Shown here piece by piece: positions 1 to 5,371 of a stretch of 8,151 bases of DNA; the first letter of the stretch is position 1, and every line of letters starts with the position of its first letter. The stretch comes from Fidelibacterota bacterium (lineage in GTDB: Bacteria; Fidelibacterota; UBA8477). The stretch is from NCBI GenBank assembly GCA_021734045.1, contig JAIPJR010000097.1, forward strand, positions 1 through 8,151. Reading direction: 5' to 3'. A model generated the notes under the pieces. It made no database searches. It was not told where the DNA came from and worked only from the letters and a program-made list of their open reading frames with translations. A program made the position numbers and the translations under genes.

Positions 1-24
1 CAACGTCCGTGTATATGCATTAAC

Positions 25-51
25 TTTATTCGGCCAAATGGGCTGAATAAA
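25..51. repeat. Inverted repeat downstream of the recombinase gene
   Basis: The arms TTTATTCGGCC (25-35) and GGCTGAATAAA (41-51) pair over 11 positions with one non-Watson-Crick pair (32/44), around a 5-nt loop. Read on the plus strand that pair is a G-U wobble; on the minus strand it is an A-C mismatch. The U-rich arm is 5' and the A-rich arm 3' in both directions, which is the wrong polarity for an intrinsic terminator, and no T-run follows on either strand. It may be a protein-binding or recombination-related site, or a factor-dependent transcript end. Its left arm shares TTCGGCC with 83-89. Confidence 0.5.
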
Positions 52-79
52 CACAATTGAATATATTTCTTCTTTACCA

Positions 80-101
80 TTTTTCGGCCTTATTCGAAAA
101 A
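80..101. repeat. Small inverted repeat spanning the recombinase stop codon
   Basis: The arms TTTTTCG (80-86) and CGAAAAA (95-101) flank an 8-nt loop that contains the stop codon of the recombinase gene (90-92). The left side, TTTTTCGGCC (80-89), matches TTATTCGGCC at 26-35 at 9 of 10 positions, and TTATTCG recurs at 90-96. The downstream flank therefore holds three related TTxTTCG words. The T-rich-then-A-rich polarity does not suit a terminator. The function is unknown. Confidence 0.35.
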
Positions 102-923
102 ATCGTCCACGGGGTTCTTAATATTGGCCAGGGCTTTTTTCGAAACATGCGTATAAATCTCCGTTGTTTTCGAGCTGTTGTGTCCCAGTAGTTCCTGAAT
201 ATATCTCAGGTCAGTACCTTGTTCTAACAAATGCGTGGCAAAACTATGGCGCAGCATATGTGGCGTTACCGTTTTAAAAATCCCCGCTTGACTCGCGGCG
301 CGTTTTAATATCATTCCAATACTCGCGGGAGAGTACTTACCGCCATGCGCTCCTTCGAAAAGATATTCCTTCGGCTTGTAGACTTTATAATATTCCCGAA
401 GAAGAATGAGCGTGTTTTCAGATAATAGTGAGACGCGATCTTTTTTCCCTTTTGCTCCATTGATATGGATTACCATTCTATCCGAATCGATATCAGTAAT
501 TTTTAAGTCAATACATTCGCTCCGTCTTAGACCGGCTGAGTATATCAACGTTAAAATACATCGATGTTTCAGATTCGTACAGGCGCCCAGAATCCTTCTT
601 ATCTCATTTTTACTTAATACCCTTGGCAGCTTGTGCTCTTTAGCCGGTCGCGGGATATCAAAAATCAATTTTTGCCGGCCAAGGACTTTTTCGTAATAAA
701 ATTTTATCGCATTGATTCGTTGATTCTGTTGACTTGAAGAGATGGCTCTGTCTCGAATTAACGCCAGTAAGTATTGATTGATGTGTGCTGATGTCAGATT
801 TTCCAGATTATGTCCTGAAAAATGGTTCGAAAAGGCTTTGAAGTAAGCCATGTATGTTCGGATTGTACTGGGACTGTAGCGCCCAAGTATCAACCTGTCA
901 TGATAGCTTTTAATCCTGTCCAA
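90..923 (-). CDS. XerC/D-type tyrosine recombinase/integrase
   Basis: This is a site-specific DNA recombinase of the phage-integrase (tyrosine recombinase) family, 277 aa. An N-terminal SAM-like core-binding domain (about residues 1-85, with SPSTIRTY near 17-24) is followed by the catalytic domain (about 100-270). The full catalytic set is visible: R133 in GLRRSE, K158 in GAKGKKDR, H222 and R225 in HMLRH, H248 in LLGH and the nucleophile Y257 in TEIYTH. The integron-integrase-specific insertion before the HxxR box is absent, so it is not a standard IntI. The C-terminal stretch (LRYIQELLGH, then TTEIYTHVS) resembles integrases common in Bacteroidetes-like genomes. The start is TTG at 923: an in-frame stop lies at 945-947, GGAAGG sits 8 nt upstream of the TTG, and the first internal ATG (residue 25) would cut the domain. 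The gene is AT-richer than the fab genes. No partner or cargo gene is visible, so its substrate is unknown. The family call is secure; a XerC/D dimer-resolution role is not. Confidence 0.93.
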   Translation of the reverse strand: MDRIKSYHDRLILGRYSPSTIRTYMAYFKAFSNHFSGHNLENLTSAHINQYLLALIRDRAISSSQQNQRINAIKFYYEKVLGRQKLIFDIPRPAKEHKLPRVLSKNEIRRILGACTNLKHRCILTLIYSAGLRRSECIDLKITDIDSDRMVIHINGAKGKKDRVSLLSENTLILLREYYKVYKPKEYLFEGAHGGKYSPASIGMILKRAASQAGIFKTVTPHMLRHSFATHLLEQGTDLRYIQELLGHNSSKTTEIYTHVSKKALANIKNPVDDFFE

Positions 924-970
924 ATAAAAACCCTTCCGAACGCATCAAAAAATCTCAAACGAATAATGGG

Positions 971-999
971 AAGATATATTCTCAGAATATTTGATACAA
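971..999 (-). promoter_or_regulatory. Possible recombinase promoter containing a palindrome
   Basis: On the minus strand TTGTAT (994-999) and TATCTT (971-976) are separated by exactly 17 nt; each matches the sigma70 consensus at 4 of 6 positions. A perfect inverted repeat, ATATTC-TCA-GAATAT (976-990 on the plus strand), fills most of the spacer, where a repressor would block polymerase. A second candidate promoter lies just upstream: TTGTCT (1021-1026), 17 nt, TCTATT (998-1003). The region is AT-rich, so chance matches are likely. The palindrome is certain; its role is inferred. Confidence 0.35.
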
Positions 1000-1032
1000 T
1001 AGATATATGGTCTGATTAACAGACAATATACC

Positions 1033-1058
1033 GAGAATTAAAATGGCGGGAGAATTAA
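1033..1058. repeat. Tandem 9-bp direct repeat immediately after the rnc stop
   Basis: GAGAATTAA occurs at 1033-1041 and again at 1050-1058, separated by AATGGCGG, giving a 17-bp period. The second copy abuts the rnc stop codon (1059-1061). It could be an arm-type or accessory binding site for the neighbouring recombinase, a trace of an insertion, or chance in AT-rich DNA. No intrinsic terminator for the fab-rnc operon is visible in 924-1058. Confidence 0.4.
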
Positions 1059-1853
1059 TTATGATGTGTGTGAATCAGGATTAAAAAAGGCATCCCAGTT
1101 CTTCAGGGCATCTTCAGCCGCCAGTTGGCTGGCCTCTTTCTTACTATGACCCTCACCGAATCCCAGTACTTCGCCATTCACCACCACCTGCATGATGTAA
1201 TTGGGCTCATGGTCAGGACCGGTGGTTTTGGTGATTTCATATTCTGGCGTGCCCAGGTTATTACGTTGGCAGCGCTCGATGAGCTGACCCTTGTAATTAA
1301 ACGACTGCAGCTCATCCACATAGGTGGACTGGTCGGTGATAATGAAGCATTTCACGAAGTCGGTTGCAGCATCCAGACCACCATCCATGTAAATGGCGGC
1401 GATGAGCGCTTCCATCACATCGGCTAAAATGCCGGTGGATATGGCCGGTTTGTCGTGGGAATTCAGCGGTTTTGCCGTGAGAATCCACTGTCCCAGGGAA
1501 ATTTCCCGCGCCCGGTCCGCCAGATGCTGGGTGTTCACCAGAATGGTGCGGTACTTGGTGAGAATCCCTTCGTTCAGGTCGCGGTGTTTCTGAAACAGAT
1601 ACTCGGAGACAATCAGTTCCAGCACCGCGTCGCCCAGAAATTCCAGGCGTTCATAGGAAAAGGCGCGTTCCTGGGAAGCGGCGTAACTGGTGTGGGTGAG
1701 GGCTTTTTCCAGTAAAAAGAGGTTTTTGAAGCGATAGCCAATCGTCTCCTGTAAAGCTGGAGCGATTGCCAGGAGCTCAGGACTTACGGCATTTTGAAGG
1801 TCAGTGGCCGTGTTTCCATTCAATCGTTTTCGAAACCACTGTCGCCAGTCCAT
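1059..1853 (-). CDS. rnc: Ribonuclease III
   Basis: RNase III is a cytoplasmic endonuclease that cuts double-stranded RNA, including the stems of the rRNA precursor and some mRNA leaders. The 264-aa protein has the family signature ERLEFLGDA at residues 68-76, with metal-binding E71 and D75. The second acidic pair, D145 and E148, is in LADVMEAL. A C-terminal double-stranded RNA-binding domain spans about residues 185-252 and ends in the alanine-rich helix KKEASQLAAEDAL. The first roughly 38 residues are an N-terminal extension compared with the 226-aa E. coli enzyme. The start is ATG at 1853; the Shine-Dalgarno is weak (GGGA about 10 nt upstream). The gene follows fabF by 20 nt, so it is probably translated from the same transcript. 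Linkage of rnc to acpP/fab genes is known from Firmicutes such as Bacillus. Catalytic residues look complete. Confidence 0.97.
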   Translation of the reverse strand: MDWRQWFRKRLNGNTATDLQNAVSPELLAIAPALQETIGYRFKNLFLLEKALTHTSYAASQERAFSYERLEFLGDAVLELIVSEYLFQKHRDLNEGILTKYRTILVNTQHLADRAREISLGQWILTAKPLNSHDKPAISTGILADVMEALIAAIYMDGGLDAATDFVKCFIITDQSTYVDELQSFNYKGQLIERCQRNNLGTPEYEITKTTGPDHEPNYIMQVVVNGEVLGFGEGHSKKEASQLAAEDALKNWDAFFNPDSHTS

Positions 1854-1873
1854 GCGTTTTAGTCCCGGATTTA

Positions 1874-3115
1874 TTAGCCTTGAAATGCCTTGGCAATTAA
1901 TACGGCGTTATGACCGCCGAAGCCAAATGAGTTACTCAATGCCGCCCGGATGGGACGCTCTTTCGCCTGATTTACCGTGTAATCCAAATCGCATTCCGGG
2001 TCGGGTGTTTGGTAATTAATGGTGGGTGGAACCACGCCATCCCGAATCGCCTGAACCGTCCCCACCAGTTCAACACCACCGGAGGCTCCCAGCAAATGGC
2101 CGGTCATGCTTTTCGTCGAGCTTATGGAGAGCACCCGGGCGTGATTACCAAATACATGCTTAATGGCCGCTGTTTCGGTCTTATCATTAAATGGTGTTGA
2201 GGTACCGTGAGCATTGATATAATCAATCTCTGTGGGGGATAATGCCGCATCAGCCAGGGCATTTTCCATGGCGATTTTCGCACCAATGCCATCGGGTGCC
2301 GGCGTGGTAATGTGGTGCGCGTCGGCGGTTTGCCCGAATCCCGCCAGTTCAGCCAAAATCGTTGCGCCCCGTTTTTGAGCGTGTTCCAGACTTTCCAGCA
2401 CGAAAATGCCGGCACCTTCGCCCATGACAAAGCCGTCCCGGTCCAGATCAAAAGGTCGGGACGCATGTTCCGGATCGTCATTGCGGGTGGACAGGGCTTT
2501 CATGTTGGCGAAACCATTCAGAGCCATAGGGGTGAGGGTGGCATCAGCAGCACCCACGATCATCACATCCGCGTCACCGTACCGGATGGTTCGCAGCCCC
2601 ATGCCAATGGCGTGATTGGCTGTGGCACAGGCGGATGACACCGAGAAATTGGGTCCGTGGAAGCCCCATTTAATCGCGATATAACCGGCGGCGATATCGG
2701 GAATCATCATGGGAATGAAAAAGGGTGAAATACGACGATGACCGCGGGTGATTAAGGCGGTATGCTGTTCTTCAAAAACATGCAATCCACCAATACCGGA
2801 CCCCACGATCACACCCACACGGCGCGGATCTGGCGTGGAAGTCATCAGGTCGCTCTGTTCCATCGCCTGATTGGCAGCATGTAACGCGTACACGCAATAG
2901 GGATCCATCCGGCGGGCATCCTTGCCGTCCACGATTTCATCGATATTTGCCGGTTCGGATTTCCCGGCGATGGTGACCGGATAGCCGGCTTCAATCCATT
3001 CAGGAATGGTACGGATACCGTTTTTCCCGTTGCGAAGATTCTCCCAGAATGTTTCCACGGTATTACCCAGTGGTGATATGACCCCCATGCCTGTGATGAC
3101 GACACGCTGCGGCAT
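1874..3115 (-). CDS. fabF: 3-oxoacyl-ACP synthase II (KAS II)
   Basis: FabF is the condensing enzyme that extends acyl-ACP by two carbons using malonyl-ACP, in the cytoplasmic type II fatty-acid synthase. With the start at ATG 3115 the protein is 413 aa, the same length as E. coli FabF, and the active-site residues fall at the same numbers: C163 in SACATA, H303 in NAHGTST, K335 in STKS and H340 in MTGH. The glycine-rich C-terminal loop NSFGFGG (395-401) is present. The reading frame continues upstream to a TTG at 3142, but AAGGAG lies 9 nt before the ATG and the protein then begins MPQRVVITGMG, as usual for the family, so the shorter start is preferred. The gene ends in tandem TAA TAA. It lies 139 nt after acpP, with a hairpin in the gap, and 20 nt before rnc. 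The Cys-His-His triad separates it from FabH. FabB would be the alternative name, but the length and operon position favour FabF. Confidence 0.97.
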   Translation of the reverse strand: MPQRVVITGMGVISPLGNTVETFWENLRNGKNGIRTIPEWIEAGYPVTIAGKSEPANIDEIVDGKDARRMDPYCVYALHAANQAMEQSDLMTSTPDPRRVGVIVGSGIGGLHVFEEQHTALITRGHRRISPFFIPMMIPDIAAGYIAIKWGFHGPNFSVSSACATANHAIGMGLRTIRYGDADVMIVGAADATLTPMALNGFANMKALSTRNDDPEHASRPFDLDRDGFVMGEGAGIFVLESLEHAQKRGATILAELAGFGQTADAHHITTPAPDGIGAKIAMENALADAALSPTEIDYINAHGTSTPFNDKTETAAIKHVFGNHARVLSISSTKSMTGHLLGASGGVELVGTVQAIRDGVVPPTINYQTPDPECDLDYTVNQAKERPIRAALSNSFGFGGHNAVLIAKAFQG

Positions 3116-3173
3116 GTATATAAACTCCTTATTGCATTTCAATTCATTTCATTTCAATCGGCATTTTTACAGA

Positions 3174-3210
3174 GTGCCTAAAAGCACCAATAAGCCGGGT
3201 TCCCGGCTTA
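3174..3210 (-). terminator. Hairpin between acpP and fabF, possible attenuator
   Basis: A perfect 9-bp inverted repeat, TAAGCCGGG (3191-3199) and CCCGGCTTA (3202-3210), is separated by only 2 nt; as RNA it would form about 8 bp with a 4-nt loop. Reading on the minus strand it is followed by TTATTGGTGCTTTT. A second small stem, GTGC (3174-3177) with GCAC (3184-3187), lies just downstream. The GC-rich stem is terminator-like but the U-tract is broken, so partial termination or protection of the 3' end of acpP mRNA fits better than full termination. This would let acpP outproduce fabF and rnc. Confidence 0.5.
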
Positions 3211-3254
3211 AAAGTGAAAGGTATAATGGGTTTTGTTTGGGTATATTGGGTCGG

Positions 3255-3488
3255 TTAGTTGGTTTTCTCGTCAATATACTTAACAGCAGCACCGACCGTG
3301 GTGATATTCTCAGCGTCTTCATCAGGAATTTCGATGTCAAACACCTCTTCGAATTGCATGATCAATTCCACAGTATCCAGAGAATCGGCACCCAGGTCAT
3401 CAATAAATGATGCTTCCTGTGTGACTTTTTCTGCATCAACACCCAGTTTTTCAACAATGACGTCCCGTACTTTTTCAAAGGTACCCAT
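3255..3488 (-). CDS. acpP: Acyl carrier protein
   Basis: AcpP carries the growing acyl chain as a thioester on a 4'-phosphopantetheine arm and is the shared substrate of FabD, FabH, FabG, FabF and PlsX. The 77-aa acidic protein has the standard length and four-helix pattern, with the attachment serine S36 in the DSL motif (D35-S36-L37, within [11 protein letters not shown]). The acidic recognition helix follows (E41, E47, E48). The start is ATG at 3488, with a strong Shine-Dalgarno AAGGAGG 10 nt upstream, the best ribosome-binding site in the window, as expected for one of the most abundant proteins of a cell. The gene is set apart from fabG by 213 nt and from fabF by 139 nt, and both gaps contain inverted repeats. 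Independent transcription is therefore likely. There is no sign of a dedicated polyketide ACP: the fab neighbours make primary metabolism the clear role. Confidence 0.98.
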   Translation of the reverse strand: MGTFEKVRDVIVEKLGVDAEKVTQEASFIDDLGADSLDTVELIMQFEEVFDIEIPDEDAENITTVGAAVKYIDEKTN

Positions 3489-3529
3489 TTGCTTCTATCC
3501 TCCTTCGTAGTTGCAAGCAATGTCATGTG

Positions 3530-3570
3530 TCATAGCGGGTTCAGCATTTGACCTTAATAGCCCGTTATGA
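3530..3570 (-). promoter_or_regulatory. Inverted repeat in the acpP upstream region
   Basis: The arms TCATAACGGG and CCCGCTATGA (minus-strand reading; plus-strand 3561-3570 and 3530-3539) pair at 9 of 10 positions with one A-C mismatch, around a 21-nt loop. It ends about 40 nt before the acpP start, and the Shine-Dalgarno lies outside it. If transcription begins upstream this would be a 5'-leader hairpin; otherwise it could be a bipartite operator. A weak promoter candidate overlaps: TTTACA at 3574-3579 with TATTAA about 15 nt downstream, a short spacer. The repeat is seen directly; the function is inferred. Confidence 0.4.
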
Positions 3571-3576
3571 ATCGTG

Positions 3577-3605
3577 TAAAAAGCAAGTTGAGAAAAACCC
3601 TCAAC
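3577..3605 (-). terminator. Possible intrinsic terminator after fabG
   Basis: On the minus strand GTTGAG (3600-3605) pairs perfectly with CTCAAC (3587-3592) across a 7-nt loop, GGTTTTT. It is followed at once by TTGCTTTTT (3578-3586). A 6-7 bp stem followed by a T-rich stretch has the right polarity for an intrinsic terminator of transcription arriving from fabG. The stem is short and only half GC, so termination may be partial. Its position about 100 nt after the fabG stop and about 90 nt before acpP supports separate transcription units or a read-through control point. Confidence 0.45.
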
Positions 3606-3654
3606 GCACAAATATCGGCGCATCTCAGAGAATTGCAAGCAGCGATTGCGGCGT

Positions 3655-3696
3655 CCGGCTGAATGGTTTTTCAAAGAGTAAAAATTTCGCAGCCGG
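3655..3696 (-). repeat. Two-tier inverted repeat just after the fabG stop
   Basis: On the minus strand CCGGCTG (3690-3696) pairs with CAGCCGG (3655-3661). Inside, TTTTT (3680-3684) pairs with AAAAA (3667-3671), leaving a symmetrical 5-nt interior loop on each side and an 8-nt apical loop. The outer stem begins 5 nt after the fabG stop. No T-run follows, so it is not a classical terminator; it could stabilise the 3' end of upstream mRNA. The inner A/T pairing may be chance. Confidence 0.35.
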
Positions 3697-3701
3697 CCAA
3701 C

Positions 3702-4451
3702 TCAGCCCTGCATGACCAGTCCGCCGTCCACATTATAGACCTGCCCGGTTATGTATCCGGCCAGATCGGAGGCTAAAAAAGCGACCAAATTCGCCACATC
3801 CGCCGTTTCCCCGATCCGTCCCATGGGAATTTGATCCATGAGACGCTGTTTGGCATCGTCGGTGAGGTCTTCAGTCATTTCCGTAGCGATATACCCGGGT
3901 GCAATGGCATTCACGGTGATATTCCGGGAGGCCACTTCCCGCGCCAGGGATTTTGTGAATCCGATAATGCCCGCCTTGCTGGCGGCGTAATTGGTCTGAC
4001 CCGCATTGCCCATCTGCCCCACCACGGAAGTAATATTGATCATGCGGCCACCCCGGGCTTTCAACATGGGACGGATCACTGCCTGGGAGACATTAAAAAC
4101 ACTTTTCAGATTCACCGCCATCACCGCATCCCAATCGGCGGGTTTCATGCGCATAATGAGATTGTCTCGGGTAATGCCCGCATTATTCACCACGATGTGG
4201 AGCTCGCCCCATTGGGCGATGATATCCTTAATCAGATTTTGAGCGGCATCGGGATCGGACACATCAGCGGCGATTCCTATTACATCATAGCCTTTTTGAG
4301 AAAATGCGTCAGCAACTCGCCTGCAGTCGTCGGCATTGCGGCTGGAAATCACCACTTTTGCGCCGGCACGCGCCAGGGTCTCTGCGATGGTGTGGCCAAT
4401 GCCCCGAGTGGAGCCGGTCACCAGCGCAATTTTACCGTCGAGTGTAATCAT
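3702..4451 (-). CDS. fabG: 3-oxoacyl-ACP reductase
   Basis: FabG is an NADPH-dependent short-chain dehydrogenase that reduces 3-oxoacyl-ACP to (R)-3-hydroxyacyl-ACP, the first reduction of each elongation cycle. The 249-aa protein shows the Rossmann cofactor motif TGSTRGIG (12-19), NNAG (89-92) and the full catalytic tetrad: N114 in MAVNLKS, S142 in ITSVVG, and Y155 and K159 in NYAASK. The C-terminus, GQVYNVDGG (236-244), is typical of bacterial FabG; E. coli FabG has 244 aa. The ATG at 4451 overlaps the fabD stop as ATGA, with GGAGGG 9 nt upstream inside the end of fabD, so translation of the two is probably coupled. Many SDR proteins look alike, but the position between fabD and acpP makes FabG nearly certain. 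A structured 213-nt gap follows before acpP. Confidence 0.97.
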   Translation of the reverse strand: MITLDGKIALVTGSTRGIGHTIAETLARAGAKVVISSRNADDCRRVADAFSQKGYDVIGIAADVSDPDAAQNLIKDIIAQWGELHIVVNNAGITRDNLIMRMKPADWDAVMAVNLKSVFNVSQAVIRPMLKARGGRMINITSVVGQMGNAGQTNYAASKAGIIGFTKSLAREVASRNITVNAIAPGYIATEMTEDLTDDAKQRLMDQIPMGRIGETADVANLVAFLASDLAGYITGQVYNVDGGLVMQG

Positions 4452-5371
4452 GTGTTCAAACCCTCCAGGTCTTCCAGCGAGCCGATGCCGCGTACGGTTA
4501 CCTCCCGGTTGATCCGTCGCACCAGTCCCTGCAAGACACGGCCGGGACCGATTTCCACAAATTCACCGGCACCGTCCGCCACCATTTGTGACACCGAATC
4601 TTCCCACAGGACGGGAGAGTCCAGCTGTTTCACCAAATTATCTTTCAGCTGCTCCGGATCGGTGGTGGGTTTGCCGTCCACATTACAGTAAACCGGGACT
4701 TTGGCTGGCTTGAATTCAACCGTGCGAATCACCCGCAGCAGCGCATCTTTAGCACCCTCCATGAGTGGGGAGTGAAAGGCACCGCTCACAGCCAGCTCCA
4801 GCGCTTTTTTAGCGCCGGCGGTTTTGGCGGCTTCCATGGCGTATTTCACAGCCACGGTTTCACCGGAAATGACGATTTGTCCCGGGGCGTTAAAATTGGC
4901 AGCCTGCACGATGCCGCGCAGGGAGGAGTGTTTCACCACCAGGTCTAAATCTTCACGACTCAGGTTGATGAGTGCGGCCATGGTGCCGGGTCTCTCCTCG
5001 CCAGCGATTTGCATGGCTTCCGCCCGTACACTCACGATTCTCAGCGCATCCTCAAAGCTCAGCACACCGGCAGCGTACAGCGCCGTGAATTCACCCAAAC
5101 TGTGTCCCGCGGTCATATCGCAGCTAAACGATTTGGGTAACAAGGATGTAAAGGCGGCACTGGCTATAAAAATGGCCGGCTGAGTGACTTTGGTTTCGGT
5201 CAATTTTTCCAGTGGTCCCTCGAAGGAGAGCTTGGCCACATCAAAACCGAGAATATCGTTCGCTTTGCGGTACAGCTTTTTCACACTCTCTTTGGCCTGA
5301 TAAATGTCCTGAGCCATTCCCACTTCCTGAGAGGCCTGACCCGGGTAGATAAATGCGCGCTTCAAATCCAT
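4448..5371 (-). CDS. fabD: Malonyl-CoA:ACP transacylase
   Basis: FabD moves malonyl from CoA to the phosphopantetheine arm of AcpP, supplying the extender for FabH and FabF. With the start at ATG 5371 the protein has 307 aa, against 309 in E. coli. The nucleophile S91 is in the family motif GHSLGE (89-94), the catalytic H200 in GAFHS, the substrate-binding R116 in VSVRAEAM, and the N-terminal PGQ loop is at 10-12. A TTG 45 nt upstream keeps the frame open and would add 15 residues within fabH. It is rejected because AGGAG lies 6 nt before the ATG and the family normally begins close to the FIYPGQ strand. Its ATG shares a base with the fabH stop (TAATG), and its own stop overlaps fabG (ATGA), so the fabH-fabD-fabG block looks translationally coupled. 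No acyltransferase of a polyketide type is suggested by the context. Confidence 0.97.
   Translation of the reverse strand: MDLKRAFIYPGQASQEVGMAQDIYQAKESVKKLYRKANDILGFDVAKLSFEGPLEKLTETKVTQPAIFIASAAFTSLLPKSFSCDMTAGHSLGEFTALYAAGVLSFEDALRIVSVRAEAMQIAGEERPGTMAALINLSREDLDLVVKHSSLRGIVQAANFNAPGQIVISGETVAVKYAMEAAKTAGAKKALELAVSGAFHSPLMEGAKDALLRVIRTVEFKPAKVPVYCNVDGKPTTDPEQLKDNLVKQLDSPVLWEDSVSQMVADGAGEFVEIGPGRVLQGLVRRINREVTVRGIGSLEDLEGLNT

Noticed and set aside
25-51. An intrinsic terminator for the recombinase gene.
   Set aside because: The stem has a T-rich 5' arm and A-rich 3' arm on either strand and no T-run follows, so it does not fit intrinsic termination.
59-980. GAATATATT at 59-67 and GATATATT at 973-980, considered as terminal repeats of a mobile unit around the recombinase.
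   Set aside because: The shared sequence is only ATATATT, expected by chance in AT-rich flanks, and there is no matching target duplication.
1-1058. An integron (intI, attI and cassettes).
   Set aside because: The recombinase lacks the IntI-specific insertion before the HxxR box. I found no convincing attC core pair (RYYYAAC/GTTRRRY) in the flanks and no cassette genes are present.
3116-3142. A nine-residue N-terminal extension of FabF from a TTG at 3142.
   Set aside because: AAGGAG 9 nt before ATG 3115, the usual MPQRVVITG start and exact agreement with E. coli active-site numbering favour the shorter protein; the extension also covers the Shine-Dalgarno.
3131-3160. Short ATTTC/TTCAA repeats upstream of fabF, considered as a promoter or iteron array.
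   Set aside because: The units are only 5-8 bp, irregular and in AT-rich DNA; no -10 element fits with proper spacing.
3831-4691. A 286-codon plus-strand open frame opposite fabG and fabD.
   Set aside because: It lies wholly antisense to two genes with complete catalytic motifs. Its translation has no recognisable domain, and long antisense frames are common in GC-biased coding DNA.
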